DNA of 64,000 nucleotides from Marmoricola sp. OAE513 (lineage in GTDB: Bacteria > Actinomycetota > Actinomycetes > Propionibacteriales > Nocardioidaceae). Below are positions 1 through 6,866 of the stretch, one piece after another; the stretch's first letter is position 1; each line of letters starts with the position of its first letter. The position numbers were made by a program, and so were the translations under genes. Under the pieces are notes generated by a model. It saw only the letters and a program-made list of their open reading frames with translations. It did not search any database and was not told the DNA's origin. The DNA lies in NCBI RefSeq assembly GCF_040546585.1, contig NZ_JBEPOC010000001.1:1550001-1614000 (forward strand), in the 5' to 3' direction.

Positions 1-621
1 CACGACCTGGTCGGACTCGGTGGAGACGTCACGGGTGCGCTGGCCCTCGGGCAGCTCGGCGACGAAGAACCAGGTCCGGTAGCGCTTGGGCTCGAAGATC
101 GGCGTGAGCCAGCCGGACCAGGCGCCGAGCAGGTCGGTGCGCAGCACCAGACCCCGGCGGTCGAGGAAGTCGGTCAGCGCGAGCTCGTGCTTCTCCAGAG
201 CGATCCGGTCGGCCTCCCAGTCGGCACCGGTCGTGTCGGCGACCACGGAGTCCGCGGACTCACCTGCCAGCAGCACGCCGGACTCCTCGAAGGTCTCGCG
301 CACGGCGGCGCAGACCAGGGCGCGGGCCTGGGCCTCGTCGGTGCCGAGCAGCTCGGCCCACTCGGCCGGCGACGGTCCGGCCCAGGCGACCGCGTGGTCG
401 AAGTCCCGCTGGTCGACGCCGCCGCCCGGGAAGACGCACATGCCGCCGGCGAACTCCATCGAGACCTGACGGCGCAGCAGGTACAGCTCGGGGCCCGCGC
501 TGCCCGGGCGCAGCAGCACCACGGTCGCCGCGTCGCGCGGCTCGACCGGCTCTTTGGACCCATCGGCGAACTCGGCGGCAGCGTCGGCGAACGCCTGCGG
601 CAGCTGGACGAGACCGGCCAT
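1..621 (-). CDS. NUDIX hydrolase, C-terminus cut by window edge
   Basis: The minus-strand frame starts with ATG at 621 and is open to the left edge, so about 207 codons are visible and the C-terminus is missing. Residues 108-115 read REtfEEsG, the core metal-binding part of the Nudix box. It is preceded by a FPGGGV strand (about 64-69) and a roughly 40-residue insertion, as in actinobacterial members that split the box. The family hydrolyses nucleoside diphosphates linked to another group; the substrate here is unknown. The start lies 1 nt beyond the stop of the RidA-family gene, so DUF4177, RidA and NUDIX form one operon. Confidence 0.85.
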   Translation of the reverse strand, partial: MAGLVQLPQAFADAAAEFADGSKEPVEPRDAATVVLLRPGSAGPELYLLRRQVSMEFAGGMCVFPGGGVDQRDFDHAVAWAGPSPAEWAELLGTDEAQARALVCAAVRETFEESGVLLAGESADSVVADTTGADWEADRIALEKHELALTDFLDRRGLVLRTDLLGAWSGWLTPIFEPKRYRTWFFVAELPEGQRTRDVSTESDQVV

Positions 622-622
622 G

Positions 623-1090
623 TCAGTCGATCTCGACGATCAGCTCGACCTCGACCGGGGAGTCGAGCGGGAGCACCGGTACGCCGACCGCGGACCGGAC
701 GTGCTGACCGGCGTCGCCGAAGACGTTGCCGAACAGCTCGGAGGCGCCGTTGGCGACCTGCGGCTGGCCGGTGAAGTCGGAGGTGGAGGCGACGAACACG
801 ACGACCTTGACCACGCGCTTGATCGCGGTCAGCGACCCGAGCTCGGCGTTCACGGCCGCCAGGGCGTTCAGCGCGCACTGCTGCGCGCACGCGACGGCCT
901 CCTCGAGGCTGACCTCGCCGCCGACCTTGCCGGTCGCCATCAGCTGACCGTCCTGCATCGGGAGTTGGCCGGAGGTGAAGACGTGGATCCCGCTGCGCAC
1001 CGCGGGGATGTAGGCCGCCACCGGCTTGGCAACGGCAGGGATGCTCAGGCCCAGCTCGGCGAGCCGCTCCTCCGGGGTGGCGGCGCTCAT
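623..1090 (-). CDS. RidA/YjgF family protein
   Basis: A 155-residue protein of the RidA (YjgF/YER057c/UK114) family, whose founding members deaminate reactive enamine/imine intermediates released by PLP enzymes. The family fold is recognisable in VFTSGQLPM, a variable centre and the C-terminal [15 protein letters not shown] strand. The start chosen is [10 protein letters not shown]; its ATG overlaps the DUF4177 stop in an ATGA (1087-1090 region), indicating translational coupling. A longer in-frame start at 1237 would overrun the upstream gene. The typical RidA arginine is not obvious to me, so activity is not assured; it may belong to a RidA-like subfamily. The position beside the ArsA-like pair resembles Rv3678c of mycobacteria (from memory). 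Confidence 0.85.
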   Translation of the reverse strand: MSAATPEERLAELGLSIPAVAKPVAAYIPAVRSGIHVFTSGQLPMQDGQLMATGKVGGEVSLEEAVACAQQCALNALAAVNAELGSLTAIKRVVKVVVFVASTSDFTGQPQVANGASELFGNVFGDAGQHVRSAVGVPVLPLDSPVEVELIVEID

Positions 1091-1245
1091 CAGCTGGCCT
1101 TCGGGCGCTTCAGGAACGCGATCAGCCCGCCCTGCTCGTTGCGCTCGATGTGGACGAGCTCCCAGCCGTCCAGACCGAAGTTGTTCAGCATCAAGGTCTC
1201 GTTGTGGAGCGGAATCGGCGCCACCTGGTACTCCCACTGGTTCAT
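1090..1245 (-). CDS. DUF4177 family small protein
   Basis: A 51-residue protein, MNQWEYQV... ending in LKRPKAS, with the compact beta-strand/helix pattern of DUF4177 (GLDGWELVHIE motif, residues about 30-40). Function is unknown. The start at 1245 is supported by a TAGAGT -10-like box at 1253-1258, 7 nt upstream, so the mRNA is probably leaderless and there is no Shine-Dalgarno. The stop overlaps the RidA start. A longer frame to 1323 exists but would read through the long inverted repeat at 1269-1327 and is rejected. Confidence 0.8.
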   Translation of the reverse strand: MNQWEYQVAPIPLHNETLMLNNFGLDGWELVHIERNEQGGLIAFLKRPKAS

Positions 1246-1268
1246 GGGTCCGACTCTAGTCACCTCCT

Positions 1269-1327
1269 GAGGGTGTCGCGCGGGCCCGGGCCGGCGCGCA
1301 GCAGGCTCGGGCCCGCGCGACACCCTC
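1269..1327. repeat. 20-bp perfect inverted repeat between divergent genes
   Basis: Arms 1269-1288 and 1308-1327 are perfectly complementary over 20 bp and enclose a 19-nt GC-rich loop. The site lies between two divergent starts (1245 minus, 1340 plus), so it is not at a gene end where a terminator would be expected. It abuts the TAGGTT -10 box of the downstream hydrolase. Confidence 0.9.
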
Positions 1328-1339
1328 TAGGTTGGGCGG

Positions 1340-2074
1340 GTGAGCCAGGACCGCCTCCCCGACGCCGTCGTCCGGTACTCCGACCACCGCGACGGGATCA
1401 TCGACCTGCACGTGCCGGCCGACCCGAACGGAACCCTGCTGGTCCTCGTGCACGGCGGCTTCTGGATGGAGGAGTGGGACCGGACGCACACCCGCGACCA
1501 GGCGCGCGCGCTGGCGGACCTCGGCTACCTGGTCGCGACGCCGGAGTACCGGCGCCTGCGCGGCGAGGGCGGCTGGCCGACGACGGCGACCGATGTCCTC
1601 GACGCGTACGCGCAGCTGCCGGACCTGCTCTCCGGGCTCGGGCTCGAGCACAGCCGCACCGTCACGATGGGGCACTCGGCCGGCGGGCACCTGGTGCTCT
1701 GGCTGGCTGCGCAAGAGCTCATCCGCCCGCCGGACCGCACGGTCGCGCTGGCCCCCGTCTGCGACCTGGCCCTCGCCCAGACGCTCGGCCTGGGCGACGG
1801 AGCGGTCGACGAGCTGCTCGACGGCACGCCGCTGACCGCGGCCGACCCGCAGACCCTGCACGCCGGCCAACCCCCGGGGACCGTCGTGATCCTGCACGGC
1901 GACCGCGACCACCTGGTGCCGATCGAGCTCGGCCGGTCCTTCGCTACCAGGCACGCGTGGGTCGAGCTCGTCGAGCTGCCCGGCGTCGGACACTTCGAGT
2001 TCCTGGATCCGCGCGACCCGGTCTGGAAGACCCTCGCCTCGGCCGTCGCCGACGGGCAGACTGACCCGCGATGA
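1340..2074 (+). CDS. alpha/beta hydrolase (esterase/kynurenine formamidase-like)
   Basis: A 244-residue alpha/beta-hydrolase. HGGFW (about 38-42) is the oxyanion-hole motif of the HSL/formamidase branch, and GHSAGG (about 111-116) carries the nucleophilic serine. HGDRDHLVP supplies the acid and GVGHFEFLDP the histidine. There is no signal peptide, so it is cytoplasmic. GTG at 1340 is preceded by TAGGTT (1328-1333) with a 6-nt gap, implying a leaderless message. It overlaps the acetoacetyl-CoA synthetase start by ATGA (2071-2074), so the two are co-translated. The natural ester or amide substrate cannot be told; arylformamidase is one possibility. Confidence 0.85.
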   Translation: MSQDRLPDAVVRYSDHRDGIIDLHVPADPNGTLLVLVHGGFWMEEWDRTHTRDQARALADLGYLVATPEYRRLRGEGGWPTTATDVLDAYAQLPDLLSGLGLEHSRTVTMGHSAGGHLVLWLAAQELIRPPDRTVALAPVCDLALAQTLGLGDGAVDELLDGTPLTAADPQTLHAGQPPGTVVILHGDRDHLVPIELGRSFATRHAWVELVELPGVGHFEFLDPRDPVWKTLASAVADGQTDPR

Positions 2075-4062
2075 CCAGCGACACGACTCCCCCGATCCTC
2101 TGGCGCCCGGACCCCGCACGCCCCTCGCGGCTGGCGAGGTTCCAGGACCGGCTCGCCGCGGCCGGCGGTCCCGTCACCACCGGGTACGACGATCTCTGGT
2201 CGTGGTCGGTCACCGACCTGGACGCCTTCTGGCTCGCGGTGTGGGGCTGGTTCGACCCGCCGGCCGACGTACCCGCCGACGGCCCCGGTGTGGCGCTGGC
2301 CGACGACGCGATGCCCGGCGCGACCTGGTTCCCCGAGGTACGCCTGAACTACGCCGAGGCGATGCTGCGGCTGCCCGGCCGCGGGGCGGACGACGTCGTG
2401 GTCGTCAGTCGCAGCGAGACCCGGGACGAGGTCTCGCTCACCGCCGCCGAGCTGCGCGCACTGGTGGGACGGGTGCGCGCGGGACTGGTCCGTGCCGGCG
2501 TCGGCACGGGCGACCGGGTGGCGGCGTACGCCCCGAACATCCCGGAGACGCTCGCCGTCCTGCTCGCCACCGCCAGCCTCGGGGCGACCTTCAGCTCGTG
2601 CGCTCCCGAGTTCGGCACCCAGAGCGTCACGGACCGCTGGAAGCAGATCGAGCCGAGGGTGCTGGTCACCGTCGACGGCTACGCGTACGGCGGCAAGCGG
2701 ATCGAGCGGGCGGACGAGGTCGCTGCCATCCGCGCGGCGATCCCCAGCATCGAGACCACCGTGTGGGTCGACTACCTCGACCCCGGCTCCGTGCCTGCGG
2801 ACACGATCGGGTGGGACGAGTTCACCGCCACCGAGGGCCCCCTCGACTTCGTCCGGCTCCCGTTCGACCACCCGCTCTACGTGCTGTTCTCCTCCGGCAC
2901 GACCGGCCTGCCGAAGCCGATCGTGCACGGCCACGGCGGGATCACGGTGGAGCACCTCAAGGCCCTCGGGCTGCAGACCGACCTCGGCCCCGAGGACACC
3001 TTCTTCTGGTTCTCCACCACCGGCTGGATGATGTGGAACTACCTGGTCTCCGCCCTGGGGGTCGGTGCCACGATCGTCCTGTACGACGGCAACCCGGCAC
3101 CGGCCGTCGAGGGCAGACCCGACGTCGGGATGCTCTGGCGGATGGCCGCCGACCTCGGCGTCACCTACTTCGGCACCAGCGCACCGTTCCTGCTGCAGTG
3201 CCGCAAGGAAGGGATCGTGCCGCGCGAGATCGCCGACCTGTCCGCGGTCCGGGGCATCGGCTCGACCGGTGCTCCGCTGCCGGCCGAAGGCTTCACCTGG
3301 GTCTACGAGGCCGTCAGCGCGACCGCGCAGCTCGGGTCGCTGTCGGGAGGGACCGACGTCTGCTCCGGCTTCGTCGGATCGGCGCCGACCGTCCCGGTCT
3401 ACGCCGGCGAGATCGCGTGCCGCTGCCTCGGCGTCGCCGTCGCGGCGTACGACGACCAGGGTCGTTCCCACGTCGGCGTCCTCGGCGAGCTGGTGATCGA
3501 GCGGCCGATGCCCTCGATGCCGCTCGGTTTCTGGGGCGACATCGACGGGTCGCGCTACTCCGCGGCGTACTTCGAGGACTTCCCGGGCGTGTGGCGCCAC
3601 GGCGACTGGATCACGATCACCGACCGCGGCACGTGCACGATCACCGGCCGCAGCGACGCCACCCTGAACCGCGGCGGTGTCCGGCTCGGCACCTCGGAGT
3701 TCTACTCGGTCGTCGAGTCGCTGCCCGAGGTCGTCGACAGCCTGGTCGTGCACCTCGAGGACACCGAGGGCGGCGCCGGCACCCTCGTGCTGCTGGTCCG
3801 GCTCGCGGCCGACCAGACGCTCGACGAGCACCTGCGCCGCAAGCTCGTCACCGCGCTGCGGTCCTCGCTCTCGCCGCGGCACGTGCCCGACGTGCTGCAC
3901 CAGGTCGACGCCTTGCCGCGCACGCTCTCGGGCAAGCGGATCGAGGTCCCCGCCAAGAAGATCCTGCAGGGCACTCCGGTCGAGGTCGCCGTCGCCCGGG
4001 GCGCCCTCACCGCGCCCGAGGGACTGGACGAGCTCGTGGCGCTGCGCACACTCCTCGCGTGA
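2071..4062 (+). CDS. acetoacetate-CoA ligase (acetoacetyl-CoA synthetase)
   Basis: A 663-residue ANL-superfamily adenylating enzyme that ligates acetoacetate to CoA using ATP. The N-terminal ACAS_N region contains WFPEVRLNYAEAML. The P-loop-like A3 motif SSGTTGLPK lies near 274-282. FWFSTTGWMMWNYL, GGTDVCSGFVG and the C-terminal GRSDATLNRGGVRLGTSEFY hinge follow. The acylation-site lysine is in LSGKRIEVPAKKIL near the end. Length and these motifs fit AacS rather than acetyl-CoA synthetase. It lets the cell salvage acetoacetate or ketone bodies into the acetoacetyl-CoA pool. Coupled to the upstream hydrolase by a 4-nt overlap. Confidence 0.93.
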   Translation: MTSDTTPPILWRPDPARPSRLARFQDRLAAAGGPVTTGYDDLWSWSVTDLDAFWLAVWGWFDPPADVPADGPGVALADDAMPGATWFPEVRLNYAEAMLRLPGRGADDVVVVSRSETRDEVSLTAAELRALVGRVRAGLVRAGVGTGDRVAAYAPNIPETLAVLLATASLGATFSSCAPEFGTQSVTDRWKQIEPRVLVTVDGYAYGGKRIERADEVAAIRAAIPSIETTVWVDYLDPGSVPADTIGWDEFTATEGPLDFVRLPFDHPLYVLFSSGTTGLPKPIVHGHGGITVEHLKALGLQTDLGPEDTFFWFSTTGWMMWNYLVSALGVGATIVLYDGNPAPAVEGRPDVGMLWRMAADLGVTYFGTSAPFLLQCRKEGIVPREIADLSAVRGIGSTGAPLPAEGFTWVYEAVSATAQLGSLSGGTDVCSGFVGSAPTVPVYAGEIACRCLGVAVAAYDDQGRSHVGVLGELVIERPMPSMPLGFWGDIDGSRYSAAYFEDFPGVWRHGDWITITDRGTCTITGRSDATLNRGGVRLGTSEFYSVVESLPEVVDSLVVHLEDTEGGAGTLVLLVRLAADQTLDEHLRRKLVTALRSSLSPRHVPDVLHQVDALPRTLSGKRIEVPAKKILQGTPVEVAVARGALTAPEGLDELVALRTLLA

Positions 4063-4101
4063 GCAGTGCTGCGGTCACCCCCCGATCGCTAGGCTTCGGC
4101 C

Positions 4102-5091
4102 ATGTCTGACTTCCCGGATGTGCAGCTGCACATCGTCACCGGAAAGGGAGGCACCGGGAAGTCGACGGTCGCCGCCAGCCTGGCTCTCGCGCACGCCGCG
4201 CAGGGGAAGCAGGTGCTGCTCTGCGAGGTCGAGGGGCGTCAGGGCATCGCGCAGATGTTCGACGTGCCACCGCTGCCCTACGAGGAGCGGCTGCTGGCCA
4301 AGGCGAGCGAGGCCGGCCACGGCAACGTCTACGCGCTGGCGATCGACGCGGAGTCGGCACTGCTGGAGTACCTCGCGATGTACTACCGGCTCGGTCGTGC
4401 GGGCAAGGCACTGGACCGCTTCGGCGTGATCGACTTCGCGACCACGATCGCGCCCGGCGTCCGCGACGTGCTGCTGACCGGCAAGGTCTACGAGGCGGCG
4501 CAGCGCAACAGCCGCAACAAGAACGCCCGCAACTACGACGCGATCGTCCTCGACGCTCCGCCCACCGGACGCATCTCGCAGTTCCTCAACGTGAACAACG
4601 AGCTCGCCGGCCTGGCGAAGGTCGGCCCCATCAAGGCGCAGGCCGACACCGTCACCACGCTGCTCAAGTCGAGCCGTACGGCCGTGCACCTGGTCACCGT
4701 CCTCGAGGAGATGCCGGTGCAGGAGACCGCCGACGGTGTCGTCGAGCTGCGCGGCGCAGGGATGCCGGTCGGCGGCGTCATCGTGAACCTGGTCAGGCCC
4801 CAGGACCTCGACGCCCGGGCCCGCGAGGACCTGCTCGCCGACGAGGTCGACACCAAAGCCCTCGGCAAGGTGCTCACCGCCGCGGGGCTCAAGGCGCCGA
4901 TGAGCCTGGTCCCCGCCCTGATCCGGGAGGGCCGCGACCACGCGGAGCGGCGTCGGCTCGAGGACTCCCAGCGCGCGCTCGTCGAGAAGATCGGCGTTCC
5001 GACGTACGAGCTGCCGAAGCTGGCCGGCGGCGCCGACATCGGGGGGCTCTACGAGCTCGCCGCCGCGCTGATCGCGCAGGGTCTCGCATGA
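4102..5091 (+). CDS. ArsA/Get3-like ATPase, first of a pair
   Basis: A 329-residue P-loop ATPase of the ArsA/Get3 (SIMIBI) class. The deviant Walker A GKGGTGKST spans 14-22 and includes the signature lysine K15. LDAPPTGR is the switch/Walker B region. The protein is half the size of two-domain ArsA and lacks recognisable arsenite cysteine pairs, so an arsenic role is not supported. TAGGCT at 4090-4095 with a 6-nt gap to ATG suggests leaderless expression. The next gene overlaps by ATGA (5088-5091). Mycobacterial homologues occur as an adjacent pair next to whiB4 and ponA2 (Rv3679/Rv3680, from memory), the same arrangement as here, so a heteromeric complex is likely. Confidence 0.85.
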   Translation: MSDFPDVQLHIVTGKGGTGKSTVAASLALAHAAQGKQVLLCEVEGRQGIAQMFDVPPLPYEERLLAKASEAGHGNVYALAIDAESALLEYLAMYYRLGRAGKALDRFGVIDFATTIAPGVRDVLLTGKVYEAAQRNSRNKNARNYDAIVLDAPPTGRISQFLNVNNELAGLAKVGPIKAQADTVTTLLKSSRTAVHLVTVLEEMPVQETADGVVELRGAGMPVGGVIVNLVRPQDLDARAREDLLADEVDTKALGKVLTAAGLKAPMSLVPALIREGRDHAERRRLEDSQRALVEKIGVPTYELPKLAGGADIGGLYELAAALIAQGLA

Positions 5092-6299
5092 GCCCGGCAG
5101 CAGGACGGTCCACCGCCCGGGTCGCGCCGATGACCTCGACCCGAGGACCCGTGCCCGAGCTGGACGTCGACGCGCTGCTCGCCGACCGCAACCAGCGGAT
5201 CATCGTGTGCTGCGGGGCAGGCGGTGTCGGCAAGACGACCACGGCTGCGGCAGTCGCGCTCCGAGCGGCGGAGCAGGGGCGCAAGGTCGTCGTCCTGACC
5301 ATCGACCCGGCCCGCCGGCTCGCGCAGTCGATGGGCATCGAGGCGCTGGACAACACCCCGCGTCCGGTCCCCGGCGTCCAGGGCAGCGGGTCGCTCGACG
5401 CGATGATGCTCGACATGAAGCGCACCTTCGACGAGGTGGTCGAGAACCAGGCCAGCCCGGAGAAGGCGCAGCAGATCCTCAACAACCCGTTCTACATCGC
5501 GGTCTCCAGCTCGTTCGCGGGCACGCAGGAGTACATGGCGATGGAGAAGCTCGGCCAGCTCGACAAGGACGCGCGTGCCTCGGGACGTTGGGACCTGATC
5601 GTCGTGGACACCCCGCCCTCGCGCAGCGCCCTGGACTTCCTGGACGCACCCGAGCGGCTCTCGAGCTTCCTCGACGGCAAGTTCATGAAGCTGCTGCTCG
5701 CGCCGGCCAAGGGTCCGGCGAAGCTGATGACGGCCGGATTCGGCCTGGTCACCAAGGCAGTGACGACGATCATCGGCGGGCAGGTGCTCACCGACATGCA
5801 GGCGTTCGTCTCAGCGTTCGACACGCTCTTCGGCGGCTTCCGCCAGCGCGCGCAGCGCACCTTCGAGCTGCTGCAGGCGCCGGGCACCGCGTTCCTGGTG
5901 GTGGCAGCGCCCGAGCCGGACGCGCTGCGTGAGGCGGCGTACTTCGTCGAGCGACTCAGCGCCGAGAAGATGCCGCTCGCCGGCCTGGTGGTGAACCGGG
6001 CGAGCACCGAGCCCGAGGGCAACCTGACGGCCGCCGGTGCCATGGCCGCGCACGAGAAGCTGCGCGAGATGGCGGGCGCGACCGAGGACGACGACACCAC
6101 CCGGATGGCGGCAGGCCTGCTCCGGCTCTACTCCGATCGCAAGGTCATCGTGGAGCGCGAGGCCCGGTTGCGCACCCGTTTCGCGACGGCTCACCCGCGG
6201 GTGCGCACCGTCGTGCTGCCGGCCCTGTCCAGCGACGTGCACGACCTCGACGGTCTCCGTCGGATCGGCTCGCTGCTGGGCACGCCAGGACCTGCCTAG
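5088..6299 (+). CDS. ArsA/Get3-like ATPase, second of a pair, signature lysine absent
   Basis: A 403-residue partner ATPase. Its P-loop, GAGGVGKTT at 43-51, keeps the catalytic Walker lysine (K49) but has alanine where the first subunit has the signature lysine of the deviant Walker motif. VDTPPSRSALDFLDAP is the switch region. An insertion around 190-260 rich in hydrophobic/FGG residues (LMTAGFGLVTKAVTTIIGG) resembles the client- or membrane-facing helical domain of Get3-like proteins. The start overlaps the upstream stop; an internal Met at residue 15 is an alternative. It converges with whiB. The ion or protein client is unknown. Confidence 0.85.
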   Translation: MSPAAGRSTARVAPMTSTRGPVPELDVDALLADRNQRIIVCCGAGGVGKTTTAAAVALRAAEQGRKVVVLTIDPARRLAQSMGIEALDNTPRPVPGVQGSGSLDAMMLDMKRTFDEVVENQASPEKAQQILNNPFYIAVSSSFAGTQEYMAMEKLGQLDKDARASGRWDLIVVDTPPSRSALDFLDAPERLSSFLDGKFMKLLLAPAKGPAKLMTAGFGLVTKAVTTIIGGQVLTDMQAFVSAFDTLFGGFRQRAQRTFELLQAPGTAFLVVAAPEPDALREAAYFVERLSAEKMPLAGLVVNRASTEPEGNLTAAGAMAAHEKLREMAGATEDDDTTRMAAGLLRLYSDRKVIVEREARLRTRFATAHPRVRTVVLPALSSDVHDLDGLRRIGSLLGTPGPA

Positions 6300-6341
6300 G
6301 CCGAGCTCCGGGAGAACCCGGGACCGACCCGTCCGCGGTGA

Positions 6342-6641
6342 TCAGGCGGAAACGGTCTCGACAGACTCGAGGTGAGCGTCCTTCGCCGCGGAGAGCAGCG
6401 CGCGCCACGACGTGACGTTCGGACGCTTCCGCAGCACGGCACGACGCTCGCGCTCGGTCATGCCACCCCAGACACCCCACTCGATGCGGTTGTCGAGAGC
6501 TTCGGCCAGGCACTCGGCCCGGACCGGACAGGCCGCGCAGACGACCTTGGCCTTGTGCTGCTCGGCCCCCCGGACGAACAACTCATCGGGCCGCGATTGC
6601 TGACAGGTTGCGGCAGCAGCCCACTCTTCATTCCAAGACAT
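6342..6641 (-). CDS. whiB4: WhiB-family Fe-S transcription regulator (WhiB4-like)
   Basis: A 99-residue WhiB protein (103 if the upstream ATG at 6653 is used). In the longer numbering the four cluster cysteines are C17, C39, C42 and C48 (C-x21-C-x2-C-x5-C), followed by the diagnostic GVWGGM turn and a basic ERERRAVLRKRP tail. Such proteins bind a [4Fe-4S] cluster and act in redox-linked gene control. The ATG at 6641 is preferred because GGGGG lies 5 nt upstream and the protein then begins MSWNEEW. WhiB4 identity rests on synteny with the ATPase pair and the PASTA PBP. The last residues (LESVETVSA) are encoded by DNA resembling the repeat element seen elsewhere in the window. Confidence 0.88.
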   Translation of the reverse strand: MSWNEEWAAAATCQQSRPDELFVRGAEQHKAKVVCAACPVRAECLAEALDNRIEWGVWGGMTERERRAVLRKRPNVTSWRALLSAAKDAHLESVETVSA

Positions 6642-6866
6642 TGAAACCCCCATGAGAAAAGCTTGTGGTTCCGCCCGAAACGGGACGGTCCCCCCACATA
6701 TCGGAACGTTAGGTTCTCGGTCATCCTCGGAACAGGCCCGAACGTACCGAATCGCCCTGGCCCAAAAGGACTAGTGACGCTAGTCATAACGCCGCGCCGA
6801 ACCGGAGGTTACGACGCAGATCTGACGTATCGGGCGGCTGTGCCGGCACCGCCTAGACTGACCGCC

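Noticed and set aside
1525-3900. 791-aa minus-strand open frame
   Set aside because: Runs antisense through the hydrolase and acetoacetyl-CoA synthetase genes; low-complexity composition typical of high-GC shadows.
4102-6299. Arsenite efflux (ars) operon
   Set aside because: No arsenite-binding cysteine pattern is visible in the ATPases, and no arsB/arsC/arsR genes are nearby.
6663-6866. 68-residue N-terminal extension of the PBP
   Set aside because: No family similarity. The TAGACT box at 6854-6859, 7 nt before ATG 6867, and the membrane segment position fit the shorter protein.
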